From contig CANREB010000001.1 in the NCBI GenBank assembly GCA_947629525.1, positions 124,001 to 188,000 on the forward strand: a stretch of DNA of 64,000 nt, given 5' to 3'. The DNA is from an uncultured Lachnospiraceae bacterium. GTDB lineage: Bacteria > Bacillota > Clostridia > Lachnospirales > Lachnospiraceae. The notes below the pieces were generated by a model. The model saw nothing but the letters and a program-made list of their open reading frames with translations. It did not search any database and had not been told where the DNA came from. The translations under genes were made by a program, and so were the position numbers. How positions within the stretch are numbered: the stretch's first letter is position 1; every line of letters starts with the position of its first letter. Below, one piece after another: positions 9,178 to 18,152 of the stretch.

Positions 9178-10218
9178 CTACTTCCCTGCTTTGCATCTGC
9201 GTTTAACAGAGCGCAGCATTCTGACAAACAGATCTGCATATATAAGATATCTGCTCCTGACTTTAGCCGCCAAAAGGCCCGCACCCGAAAGCCTGATACC
9301 AATCTTTTGATATTTCGCCGATGTTTTTTTATACTCTGCCAGCTCACGCCTGCACTGCTGTGCTGTAAACAGCCTGCCTTTTCTGTCCATATACATAAAG
9401 TCTGAATATATATTCTGCTCTGATGCCCAGTAGCCGTCTGACACATTATGTCTTGCCCAGTATTTAGGAGCTATTATATATTTTACTGTAGTGCTTGTAA
9501 ACGCAGGAAAAAAAGCGAATGTAGAGTTCGACAGTATAAGATAACTTGCGTTTTTTATTGTAACATAATCTCCTGCCAAGTCAAAGTGAAATGCCTGAAC
9601 CTCAGGCAGTATCCTACGCGCCGCCGCCAAATCATCCGTTACTACCATAAATTCCATATCGACGCGTATTTTTTTCATAGCCTTCATCGCATCCAGCCAA
9701 TACTTTCTACGCAGAAAAAGTTCAGGATCACTTGTGTATTCTCCGCCGCGAATATTTATAATACAAAGATTTTCCCGCGAATACTTATAGCTGTCATATT
9801 CCGGTTTAACCCTGAGCCATTCGCATATTTCTTTCTTATATCGTCCGAAGTACGCCTCAGCCTGCATATTTCCGTAAATAATAGCCGAACCTGTAACAGA
9901 GAGCATTTTAGCATCCGCTCCCGATACATAACAGCCATGTTCTATATCATGCCTGGAATTGCCCAGATAAATTCTATCCTCATGCTCATGATAAACCGCC
10001 GGGAACTCTTCTTTATCTATATCAATACCACAATCTATATCCATAAAATACATCCCTTTATTACTATGGATATTATTGGCAAATATTTCTCTGTTTAATA
10101 TTGAAAAATCACACTCGTTTTTTAATGCTATGCACCTTGTCGTGACATAGCAGAAAAGCTGATTTCCCAACCCTTGTCCCTTTAGCAGTTCAGTTGCTAT
10201 AATTGGCTTCTGTTCCAT
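9178..10218 (-). CDS. GT11-family (alpha-1,2-fucosyltransferase-like) enzyme, divergent
   Basis: A 346-residue protein with the GT11 N-terminal signature QGLGNQLFCYVTTRCIAL and the later ILSNSTFAFFPAF segment (equivalent of S-N-S-T-F-S-x-W). The catalytic block normally written H-x-R-R-G-D-Y reads NIRGGEY here, so several family hallmark residues are replaced, suggesting a different donor or altered catalysis. The start is the ATG at 10216-10218 with AGAGGGG just upstream; an earlier in-frame ATG inside the ABC transporter gene is unlikely. It is the first gene after the ABC flippase. A more canonical GT11 is encoded at 15599-16528. Confidence 0.75.
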   Translation of the reverse strand: MEQKPIIATELLKGQGLGNQLFCYVTTRCIALKNECDFSILNREIFANNIHSNKGMYFMDIDCGIDIDKEEFPAVYHEHEDRIYLGNSRHDIEHGCYVSGADAKMLSVTGSAIIYGNMQAEAYFGRYKKEICEWLRVKPEYDSYKYSRENLCIINIRGGEYTSDPELFLRRKYWLDAMKAMKKIRVDMEFMVVTDDLAAARRILPEVQAFHFDLAGDYVTIKNASYLILSNSTFAFFPAFTSTTVKYIIAPKYWARHNVSDGYWASEQNIYSDFMYMDRKGRLFTAQQCRRELAEYKKTSAKYQKIGIRLSGAGLLAAKVRSRYLIYADLFVRMLRSVKRRCKAGK

Positions 10219-10249
10219 TTCCCCTCTTCCCTTATCAGGCAATATCACA

Positions 10250-12001
10250 TTACAAAGAAGTCCGCGTAATCTTCCCACCATCCACTTTATATATAATATC
10301 GCATTTCTCTATTGTATTTAATCTGTGTGCGATAATTATCATAGTCTTTCTTCCATGGAAGCTGTTGATCGCCTCCATAACAGCCTGCTCCGTCTCATTG
10401 TCAAGCGCAGAAGTTGCCTCGTCAAATACGAGTATCTCCGGATCGTGATAAAGCGCTCTTGCTATGCCAAGACGCTGGCGCTGACCGCCGGAAAGTCTTA
10501 TCCCTCTGTCTCCGATAGCAGTATCCAAGCCTTCAGGCAGAGTCTTGATAAATTCCTTTAACTGTGCTTCTTCAAGCACTTCCCAAATCCTTTCATCATC
10601 AATCTCATCATCCGCTATGCCAAAGGCTATATTATTCCTGACAGGCTCGTCCACCAGATAAATCGACTGTGGAATATATCCAATCTGCGCAAGCCATGCC
10701 GGATAATTGTCAAATACATCTACTCCATCACAGGTTATTTTTCCCGAACGTACTTTAAGTAATCCGAGAAGTATATCTACTATTGTTGATTTTCCTGCGC
10801 CAGAAGGCCCCATAATACCAACCGATCTGCCATATGGCACGACCATATCGGCATTATCAAATATCAGCGTGTCTGTATTGGGATAAGCATATACAATGCC
10901 TCTAAGCTCGATCTTATCGTGAAGTTCCATCGTCTTTGACGTATCAACCGCAAGAAGTGTCTGATTTGTTTTTTTGCTTATCTCATCGATATTCATATTC
11001 TCGTATACATAATCAAGACATGGTCTGAAATAAGAAATGTCTGTCATATACGTATTGATCCTGTTCACCGACGGCATGAGCCTCATCGCCGCAACCGCAA
11101 ATGCTGTAAGTGTTTCTATTATATTCGATGTATCATTACCCGTATTGATATAAAATATGATATAAAGCAGAATGCTGGTCATAAATACCGTTTCTATCAA
11201 AAGCCTCGGGATATTGTTTATCACCGAGTATCTGCGGCTGTACGAAGCCCCCGTTTTTCCGCTTTCTTCATAATTGTCGGCAAAAAACGCCTCTCTATGC
11301 AGTACCTTTACATCCTTTATGCCGTATATCGCCTGTATCCTCCATTTTGCTATCCTTGACTGTATTGCCTGATTTTTAGCGCCTAATTTAGACAGCCCCG
11401 GCTTAAGTACCTTTACCATGATGATCGTGACAATTCCAAAAATGATCACTATAAATGTTGTCAGAACAGGGTCAAGAATAAAAAGGGTAGCGCTGAGAAG
11501 CACAAAGACGACCGCCTCAGACGTAAGCGAGATAAGCGACATAAGCACATTGAACACATTAGGGATATCACTGTCTGTCAGCCTGAACACAGTCGGTATA
11601 TCGGCATCAAGATAAAATTCATACGGTCTGTTAAGGAATTCTCTGAGCACTTGGCTTATAAGCTTATTTCTGTTAAAGGCTATAAATCTGTTCTGCTCAT
11701 TTACAAGGCAGAGCAGGAACAGGTTTTTTACAATATATATGACAATAAGCGCACCAAGGAATATCGTGGTCAGACCGTTGATATCCTTAACATTAAGCGT
11801 CTCCATTACCAATCTGATATATTTATTCTGCAGCGCATTTTCCCTGTTCAGTATGGTAGATATTACAGGAAGAACAGCCGATACGCTTATCGTCTCTAAA
11901 AAGCCGCCTATAAATATCATTATCCCCAAAAAGAATATATGCAATTTCTGTTTTTTATTAAGTATATAACCAAGCTTTTTTACAATGTCCTTAATATCCA
12001 T
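10250..12001 (-). CDS. PglK-like ABC flippase (fused permease and ATPase)
   Basis: A 583-residue half-transporter with six N-terminal membrane helices (about residues 20-310) and a C-terminal ATPase: Walker A GPSGAGKS at 398-405, signature LSGGQ at 503-507, Walker B ILVFDE at 523-528 and an H-loop near IIAHRLNT. The N-terminus, with FLETISVSAVLPVIS, resembles PglK of Campylobacter and related lipid-linked oligosaccharide flippases. Because no MATE-type Wzx flippase is seen in the window, this protein is the best candidate to move the undecaprenyl-linked unit outward. The ATG has AGGAG nine bases upstream, inside the end of the preceding gene. Alternative: export of another lipid-linked product. 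Confidence 0.8.
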   Translation of the reverse strand: MDIKDIVKKLGYILNKKQKLHIFFLGIMIFIGGFLETISVSAVLPVISTILNRENALQNKYIRLVMETLNVKDINGLTTIFLGALIVIYIVKNLFLLCLVNEQNRFIAFNRNKLISQVLREFLNRPYEFYLDADIPTVFRLTDSDIPNVFNVLMSLISLTSEAVVFVLLSATLFILDPVLTTFIVIIFGIVTIIMVKVLKPGLSKLGAKNQAIQSRIAKWRIQAIYGIKDVKVLHREAFFADNYEESGKTGASYSRRYSVINNIPRLLIETVFMTSILLYIIFYINTGNDTSNIIETLTAFAVAAMRLMPSVNRINTYMTDISYFRPCLDYVYENMNIDEISKKTNQTLLAVDTSKTMELHDKIELRGIVYAYPNTDTLIFDNADMVVPYGRSVGIMGPSGAGKSTIVDILLGLLKVRSGKITCDGVDVFDNYPAWLAQIGYIPQSIYLVDEPVRNNIAFGIADDEIDDERIWEVLEEAQLKEFIKTLPEGLDTAIGDRGIRLSGGQRQRLGIARALYHDPEILVFDEATSALDNETEQAVMEAINSFHGRKTMIIIAHRLNTIEKCDIIYKVDGGKITRTSL

Positions 12002-12004
12002 AGG

Positions 12005-13081
12005 TTAATGCTCCTGTTTAAAAATACTCTCATAATCGTAATTAAGATAATGCTCTTTTTCTTTTTCAAGAAGTTCCTGATAATTATCCTTAGTAACAAG
12101 CCCGTCGCCCACCGCCATCCATTCAAGTATCCGTGAATTTATCCAGGGACCGTAATGCTCTTTATCCCTATAATTATCCAAGTTGTTAATTATATCATAT
12201 TTATCGTTAAAATTAAACAGCTTCACATTAGGGCATTCAAGTAAAAGCCCGGTAGCAATACGTTCCGCGTCAAACTGCATATTCATCATGCCCTCCTGAT
12301 TCATAAAATCCCACCAGATGATACTGTATGGAGTATAAAAAATATAAAAAGTTGTATTTGGAAAACGGTTTATAAGTTCTATAAAATTTTGTCTGACATT
12401 CTCCTCTACCATTATCTTATCATCATCATTAAGCCCCTGCGTCATCTCTGCCTTTTCTTCCCACCGATTATACGTCGCCATAATATGTTCATATCCCGTT
12501 TCCTTTTCCCATGAGGAATATTCATCAAACGTGGTACTTGGCTGACCTGTCAATGTCATATACAGACTTGTAAGCACTCCATGATACCATATAGATTTAT
12601 TAAACACATATGACGCGTCATTAAACAGACTGTCATCATATAAATATATCGGATAATCATCATATGCTTTATAATCCTTGTCGCGCATCAGAGCATTAAA
12701 ATCCATCGCCCATATGATAACTTTCAAATCATCATTATATTTCAACGCCCTTCCAAGATTATCCGAAAGTTCACTGTAATCAGCTCCGGAAAATGTTTCT
12801 TTAACAGCCTTTACTCCAAAAAGGCGATCCGCCTCACTTGTCTTAAAATTCTGCGCCATAGATGTGCCCGTAATGACCGCGTCATAGTCAAAATGCCTTG
12901 AAATGCCATCATTGGTATAACGTTCATCGTACAACCTGTATGAAACAAAATCAAACGGCTTATGGAAATGAAAATACGGATCTATTACCCAGAACAATAT
13001 AAATGATCCGATCACTGATATGAGCAATGTCGTTATACAATTTTTAAACCATTTACGGCAGACTTTTTCTTTGTCGTCCAT
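12005..13081 (-). CDS. SGNH-like membrane-anchored esterase/acyltransferase partner of MBOAT
   Basis: A 358-residue protein with one N-terminal membrane helix (about residues 15-33) and an extracytoplasmic domain. VITGTSMAQNF near residue 74 supplies the nucleophile serine block seen in DltD/AlgJ-type SGNH proteins, and KEHYGPWINSRIL near the C-terminus could supply the catalytic His. It sits 19 bases after an MBOAT gene, the standard pairing in which the MBOAT moves an acyl group across the membrane and the SGNH protein completes transfer to the polymer. Catalytic Asp/His positions are inferred. It is followed within 4 bases by the ABC flippase gene. Confidence 0.75.
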   Translation of the reverse strand: MDDKEKVCRKWFKNCITTLLISVIGSFILFWVIDPYFHFHKPFDFVSYRLYDERYTNDGISRHFDYDAVITGTSMAQNFKTSEADRLFGVKAVKETFSGADYSELSDNLGRALKYNDDLKVIIWAMDFNALMRDKDYKAYDDYPIYLYDDSLFNDASYVFNKSIWYHGVLTSLYMTLTGQPSTTFDEYSSWEKETGYEHIMATYNRWEEKAEMTQGLNDDDKIMVEENVRQNFIELINRFPNTTFYIFYTPYSIIWWDFMNQEGMMNMQFDAERIATGLLLECPNVKLFNFNDKYDIINNLDNYRDKEHYGPWINSRILEWMAVGDGLVTKDNYQELLEKEKEHYLNYDYESIFKQEH

Positions 13082-13100
13082 TAAACCACCATCTGTAATA

Positions 13101-14564
13101 TTAAAAATTAAAATACAAAAATTCGCTTACATCCGACAGCGACATTATACTCCACATGATCAAAACCACCACTACGATCAGTTTCCGCGTGTTAAACCTC
13201 ATATTTTCAACTTTTTCCTGTGTATTTTTCATAAAAAAGCATGCAGACAAAGTAATAACTATAAACATCATCAGCGGCACGAACGGAAATTTTTCCACTA
13301 ACCCACCGATGCCTATCCTGCAGAGTATCTTAACTTCCAAAATATCATTGAATATATCTGTAATAGGCTGATAAAGCGCGTTATTTCCTCTCTTGAGCAT
13401 ATGTTTCCACAGAAATTCAGCATCGTTTACTGAATCAGCCCTGAAAAGACTCCACGCAAAAGTAGAAAAGCCAAACGTAAGCGCCACTCCCACGGCATGA
13501 GGCACCCATTTAAAAAATCTGCCGAAAATTTTATCGAAAATGTTTCCTATACCGTTTATTATACCCCATAAAATAAATGTCCAGTTAGCGCCATGCCATA
13601 TACCGCTGACCAAAAATACGATCATGACATTTATATATGTCCTCAGCCTGCCCTTTCTGCTGCCTCCAAGTGGTATATAGACATACTTTGTAAAAAAACG
13701 CGTCAGCGTCATATGCCATCTGTCCCAAAATTCCGAAATCGATGCCGCCTTATACGGCGAGTTAAAATTTATCGGAAGCCTGACATTAAACATGTATCCT
13801 ATGCCATACGCCATATCACAATAACCGCTGAAATCAAAATATATCTGCATCGAGTAACAGATCATTACAGTAAGAACGCTCACCGTATTTAAGTCATTCA
13901 TGCTGTCGTACCCTATAGCCACTACCTTTGAAAAAGTATCGGCTATAAGCACCTTTTTGGCAAGTCCCAGCGCGAACGCGTATATCCCGCGGCTTAAATT
14001 CTCATAATCAGGTCTGTGGTTTGCCTTATCTTTAAGCGCGGGTATCAGTTCGTTGTGATACACTATCGGTCCGGCTATAAGCTGCGGGAAAAACGATACA
14101 TATGAAGCATATTCCAAAAAACTGTAATTTTCACATTCTCCTCTGTACGAATCTATGACATACGATAACTGCTGAAAAGTATAAAAACTTATACCGAGGG
14201 GAAGCATAATCCCCATCAGCTTTAAGTCGGTTTTGAATACCGCATTTACATTTTCGATAAAAAAGTCATAGTACTTAAAATAAAACAATATCCCGATGTT
14301 GACCGCTATCCCTGCCGCAAGCAGGAAACGCCTTTTCCACAATTCCTGTGACTTTGTCATCTGTTGCACTGCCGCATAATTCAATATAATGCTTACAGCC
14401 AGCAGCAACAGGTATTCCACACTGTTATAACCGTAAAACCACATTGACATCAGTAGCAGAAAGCCAAGAGCCATCCTCGGCTTTTCAAGCTTATGCAGCC
14501 AATAATATCCTATTACTACCAATGGCAAAAATACAAAAACAAATATATACGAATTAAAAAGCAA
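13101..14564 (-). CDS. MBOAT family O-acyltransferase (AlgI/DltB type)
   Basis: A 487-residue multipass membrane protein. The conserved blocks are ILFYFKYYDFF, PLGISFYTFQQLSYVID, FFPQLIAGPIVYHNEL, EFWDRWHMTLTRFF and VSGIWHGANWTF, with the invariant catalytic His at about 324. This family acylates exported polysaccharides (alginate, teichoic acid D-alanylation and others) using a cytoplasmic acyl donor. The start is TTG (14562-14564), strongly supported by AGGAGG six bases upstream, and overlaps the preceding GT2 gene by 11 bases. Its paired SGNH protein follows directly. The acyl group (acetyl, or another) cannot be told from sequence. Confidence 0.92.
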   Translation of the reverse strand: MLFNSYIFVFVFLPLVVIGYYWLHKLEKPRMALGFLLLMSMWFYGYNSVEYLLLLAVSIILNYAAVQQMTKSQELWKRRFLLAAGIAVNIGILFYFKYYDFFIENVNAVFKTDLKLMGIMLPLGISFYTFQQLSYVIDSYRGECENYSFLEYASYVSFFPQLIAGPIVYHNELIPALKDKANHRPDYENLSRGIYAFALGLAKKVLIADTFSKVVAIGYDSMNDLNTVSVLTVMICYSMQIYFDFSGYCDMAYGIGYMFNVRLPINFNSPYKAASISEFWDRWHMTLTRFFTKYVYIPLGGSRKGRLRTYINVMIVFLVSGIWHGANWTFILWGIINGIGNIFDKIFGRFFKWVPHAVGVALTFGFSTFAWSLFRADSVNDAEFLWKHMLKRGNNALYQPITDIFNDILEVKILCRIGIGGLVEKFPFVPLMMFIVITLSACFFMKNTQEKVENMRFNTRKLIVVVVLIMWSIMSLSDVSEFLYFNF

Positions 14565-15618
14565 CTTGATCCTCCTTGATGCGTCTTCTGACCGGGATCA
14601 CCACATTGTCATAGACGCTTACCGTCTTAGCATAAAGCATGGGACTCAACATAAAAAGCTTCATTCTCGCCTTGTCGCCTCCTGACACTACGCCGCTTTT
14701 ATATATGCGGTCGATCTCTGTTTTATCGGATTTTATCTCATCTATAAGTTTTCGGGCATACTTTTCATTTTCTCCACCCGCTTTTTTCATATCTATATAA
14801 TAAAACAGCAGTCTTCTCCAAAAATGATATGCGGCAAGATCAGCCATTTCTTCTGATACCATATCGCGTATACATGCGATGTGCTCGCGCCAGAACGGGA
14901 TCTCATCATCAAACATCCGCTCTCCCCTTGCCACGTTCATAATACTGTCCTTGCGGTCAAGTACATAGTGGTACAGTGCCTTGTCTATATATACCGCCTT
15001 GTTCAGCCGGCAGAACGCACGGGTAGTATACATTATGTCCTCAGAATTTCTTCCTTTGGGAAAAACCATATCCTCTATCAGATCGCGTCTGTACAGTTTA
15101 CTCCATGCGGAATTATATATTATATACCTGTCATGTCCGCCGATATATATCCTCAGCAAGCTGTCTCTCGAAAGCAGAACGGTGTCATACGCAGAGTCTT
15201 CGCAGTCATTGCTATTGCAGACTTTACTATCGTCTGTCTCGCAAAAATACCTGCATACCGCAAGTTCCGCGTCGTTTTCCACGCATGCATAGTACATCTT
15301 CTCGTACATGTCAGGCTCTATCCAGTCATCACTGTCCACATAACCGATATAACTTCCTGTCGCCACGGCAAATCCTGCGTTCCTCGCGTCCGAAAGCCCT
15401 CCGTTCAACTTATGCACCACTTTTATACGCTCGTCTTTTCGGGCATAGTGATCACACATGGAAGACGAATTATCTGTAGATCCGTCGTCAACAAGTATTA
15501 TCTCTATTTTATCATAAGTCTGTGAAATAATGGAATCAACGCACCTTGATAAATACTTTTCCATATTATAGACAGGCACAATGATCGATATCAGTTCATT
15601 ATTCAGTAAATCGGACAT
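14554..15618 (-). CDS. GT2 family glycosyltransferase (EpsJ/capsule type)
   Basis: A 354-residue GT-A enzyme with LISIIVPVYNMEKYLSRCV, IILVDDGSTDNSS, NGGLSDARNAG and the DxD block GYVDSDDWIEPDMYEKMY, a pattern typical of Gram-positive exopolysaccharide enzymes such as EpsJ. I choose the ATG at 15616-15618, preceded by GGAGGATAAAA, over an in-frame upstream start that would overlap the GT11 gene by more than 100 bases. It overlaps the GT11 stop by 20 bases. The C-terminal part is basic and probably associates with the membrane. The sugar is unknown. Confidence 0.92.
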   Translation of the reverse strand: MSDLLNNELISIIVPVYNMEKYLSRCVDSIISQTYDKIEIILVDDGSTDNSSSMCDHYARKDERIKVVHKLNGGLSDARNAGFAVATGSYIGYVDSDDWIEPDMYEKMYYACVENDAELAVCRYFCETDDSKVCNSNDCEDSAYDTVLLSRDSLLRIYIGGHDRYIIYNSAWSKLYRRDLIEDMVFPKGRNSEDIMYTTRAFCRLNKAVYIDKALYHYVLDRKDSIMNVARGERMFDDEIPFWREHIACIRDMVSEEMADLAAYHFWRRLLFYYIDMKKAGGENEKYARKLIDEIKSDKTEIDRIYKSGVVSGGDKARMKLFMLSPMLYAKTVSVYDNVVIPVRRRIKEDQVAF

Positions 15619-16528
15619 TTTTATCCTCCACTGTGCATCGCATTCCCTCAGGATCGATAAGGAACCAGTTTTTCCAATGATCCTGTATCTGTGCGATATC
15701 GGATGTCTCATAGTTATCATGATGAAGCGGACGTATCATGATCTTGTTTTCATTTTTATTCAGTCTGGCGCCCCATATGCTGAAAGTACTGTTAGCGCAT
15801 ATATTGTGTTTACAACAGCTCATAAGTTTCATGTCATACAAACTGTCTTCTTCTTTATTCCAGTCAACTATTTTCATATTTGCACAGTTAAAATGTTCCC
15901 TTACATACTCCGCATCATCCGAGAAAATATAGTATACAGGATTTTTAACCTTTTCATCTATATACGCCATCGCCGATCTATAGTATTCATCGGTACAAAT
16001 TCCCATATAACGTCTTCCGCCGGCCACTGTAAGATAATCTCTGCGCCTGATATGAAGGCTTACGGACTCCTCCCCTGCCATATCATCAGCTGTTTTTATA
16101 TTTTTCGGATCATCGCTTTCGGGAAAATTTATCTTTTGCTGCAGCAATGGGATAATGTCCTCATAATACTTCTCACATCCCCAAAAGCCGTACAGATATA
16201 CATCGTCCATCTGATATATCTCAGGCATATAGTCGCCGTTTTCATTTACAGTCCTGTCATGTCTGCCAAACAGCTTCCTGCGCACTCTGTCTGTAAGTTT
16301 CATACTGCTGTCTCTGTACAGAATGTGTTCTTTTAGGGTACATTCTTCATACTCAAGTCCCTCAAGGCGGTCCAGTTCAAGTTTCCGCCATTCCTTTTCA
16401 TCGCCCTGCGCATACTTATAAGCATAAAAATCCAATTTTACTTCTTTTCCGAGCGCTTTCAGCTTTTCAGACAACGCATATTGATAAAGCTGATTTCCAA
16501 GCCCGCCCATTACATGAATGATGACCAT
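15599..16528 (-). CDS. GT11 alpha-1,2-fucosyltransferase family enzyme
   Basis: A 309-residue protein with all expected GT11 blocks: IIHVMGGLGNQLYQYAL at the N-terminus, VSLHIRRRDYL (the H-x-R-R-x-D-Y donor site) and ICANSTFSIWGARLN. GT11 enzymes transfer fucose from GDP-fucose to galactose by an alpha-1,2 linkage in several bacteria, though bacterial members are not all tested and other donors remain possible. No GDP-fucose synthesis genes are in the window, so the donor must come from elsewhere. The ATG follows AAAGGGT. It lies 10 bases after a GT39-like gene and overlaps the next GT2. Confidence 0.88.
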   Translation of the reverse strand: MVIIHVMGGLGNQLYQYALSEKLKALGKEVKLDFYAYKYAQGDEKEWRKLELDRLEGLEYEECTLKEHILYRDSSMKLTDRVRRKLFGRHDRTVNENGDYMPEIYQMDDVYLYGFWGCEKYYEDIIPLLQQKINFPESDDPKNIKTADDMAGEESVSLHIRRRDYLTVAGGRRYMGICTDEYYRSAMAYIDEKVKNPVYYIFSDDAEYVREHFNCANMKIVDWNKEEDSLYDMKLMSCCKHNICANSTFSIWGARLNKNENKIMIRPLHHDNYETSDIAQIQDHWKNWFLIDPEGMRCTVEDKNVRFTE

Positions 16529-16538
16529 ATTTTACCCT

Positions 16539-18143
16539 TTATTCAAATTCCAACACTTGAGGTTTGTCAGGATCAAATACCATATGATACAGTTTTGCCG
16601 TCGTATCTACCTCTGCTGTAACATCGTATCCGAATTCTTCAAAAGCTTTAACAAAGACATTATATTGTCCTGTTACCAAATAAAGCTCATCGGGAAGCTC
16701 TCCCCCATATATTTCATATATATATTTCTGCCAAATTCCTGCCAGATTTGTTGAATATGTCTCGATTTCTTCATTCCATTTGATTTTTTCCCACAGTTGC
16801 TCATCATACTGCTCATTATGAGTGAAATAGTAAACAAACGCATACCGTTGATGGAAATCAAGCAGAGTAGGCACATTATACCCTTCTTCCCCATACCATT
16901 TGTTTACGACAGTCCGCAGATCCATTTTCCACCAATGATTGCTTACTCTGTAATCTCCGTAAGCACAGTATAATACACATGCCAAAATCATCCCCGCCTG
17001 AATGATATATGCTGCCTTAAACACCGCTTTTTTATCCGAACGCTTCAGAATAACCGCAAATTCATACAAAGATACCGCTATCAGCACAAACCATAATGGA
17101 AAGATAAACATATTATAACGATTACCATACCAGCCATACGCGTACAGGTTAAGCTTAGTTATAACATAGTAAATCGTAAACACAGCAATGTTGCACCATA
17201 AAAATGAGCGGAGAACTTTTTTACCCGTCTTAACGGCGACAAATATAATAACTGCCAAAATCACCAATCCTGCCAGATCCACCAAAAAGCCTATTTTTTC
17301 CGTATCCCTGTCAATATCAAGCACGCACCACCTGAATACGCTTGATATGCTGAAAATAATGTCACCGATAATATTTCCGTTCTCGATAATTATTTCTCTT
17401 TCGCCAAACAGTGTCGAAACCTGATTAGCAGACTGCGGTATCAAAAAGAACCGCACCAAGGGAATACCGCCAAATATGACCGCGGAAACATCCAAAAGCA
17501 AAGCTGCCTTAAGATTTCTCCACTCCTTCTGCCTGAACATCATAATGACAACGCTTAACGCCATAGGCACAACGGCAAATACCGCGCCGTAATGCGTATA
17601 CACCGAGAGCACGCACAATACAGTAAATGCCACGATCCTTTTCACAGTAACATTCTCACAGATAAGCACATACGCATAAATAAGCCAGAACAAAAACATC
17701 AAAAGCAGAGCATACTCAGAAGCTTCTTTAACATAGTACATTATTATATAAATACTGGAAAATATTATAACGCAAAAAGCCGCTAAATAGCGGTTGCATA
17801 ATCTTCTTATTATAAAATACAGCCCCACAGCCGCCCCAAACACCATAAGCACACTCGAAAAACGGTACCACCATTCGTCTTCGCTTATTTGAAGCCACAA
17901 GCACATAAGCCAGTTATAAAGCGGCGGCTGCTGCTGTATCTTTGCCATTCTCTCATACATTGTCGCATACTGAGTGACGCCGCGTATAGCTCCTTTTACA
18001 GGCAGTGAACAATAAAACTCCATAGCTTCATCCTGCCATATTGGGGTCTGCGTCAGCTTGTAAAGTGCCATTATAAAATAATATGCGAACGCGGCACCTG
18101 CCGTCAGCCATTCGGGCAGATGTATTTTTTTAATGTAACTCAT
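16539..18143 (-). CDS. GT39/ArnT-like GT-C membrane glycosyltransferase
   Basis: A 534-residue protein with about 11-12 membrane segments and a C-terminal outer domain of about 130 residues. The first outer loop contains PIWQDEAMEFYCSL, with the D-E pair characteristic of GT-C active sites, followed by QQQPPLYNWLMCLWL, typical of the dolichyl-phosphate-mannose/ArnT superfamily. It is likely to transfer a sugar from a polyprenyl-phosphate donor to the exported glycan outside the membrane. A candidate donor maker is the GtrB-like enzyme at 56517-57455. It sits 9 bases after the B12 radical SAM gene. Donor and acceptor are unknown. Confidence 0.82.
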   Translation of the reverse strand: MSYIKKIHLPEWLTAGAAFAYYFIMALYKLTQTPIWQDEAMEFYCSLPVKGAIRGVTQYATMYERMAKIQQQPPLYNWLMCLWLQISEDEWWYRFSSVLMVFGAAVGLYFIIRRLCNRYLAAFCVIIFSSIYIIMYYVKEASEYALLLMFLFWLIYAYVLICENVTVKRIVAFTVLCVLSVYTHYGAVFAVVPMALSVVIMMFRQKEWRNLKAALLLDVSAVIFGGIPLVRFFLIPQSANQVSTLFGEREIIIENGNIIGDIIFSISSVFRWCVLDIDRDTEKIGFLVDLAGLVILAVIIFVAVKTGKKVLRSFLWCNIAVFTIYYVITKLNLYAYGWYGNRYNMFIFPLWFVLIAVSLYEFAVILKRSDKKAVFKAAYIIQAGMILACVLYCAYGDYRVSNHWWKMDLRTVVNKWYGEEGYNVPTLLDFHQRYAFVYYFTHNEQYDEQLWEKIKWNEEIETYSTNLAGIWQKYIYEIYGGELPDELYLVTGQYNVFVKAFEEFGYDVTAEVDTTAKLYHMVFDPDKPQVLEFE

Positions 18144-18152
18144 ATTTTTCCT

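Noticed and set aside
9448..10098. A plus-strand open frame of 216 codons antisense to the GT11-like gene
   Set aside because: Shadow of a well-supported minus-strand gene; composition and lack of start signals argue against coding.
14881..15525. A plus-strand open frame of 214 codons antisense to a GT2 gene
   Set aside because: Lies wholly within a GT2 gene with clear motifs on the other strand.
15581..16336. A plus-strand open frame of 251 codons antisense to the GT11 gene
   Set aside because: The opposite strand carries all GT11 motifs; the plus-strand product has no recognisable domain and no ribosome site.
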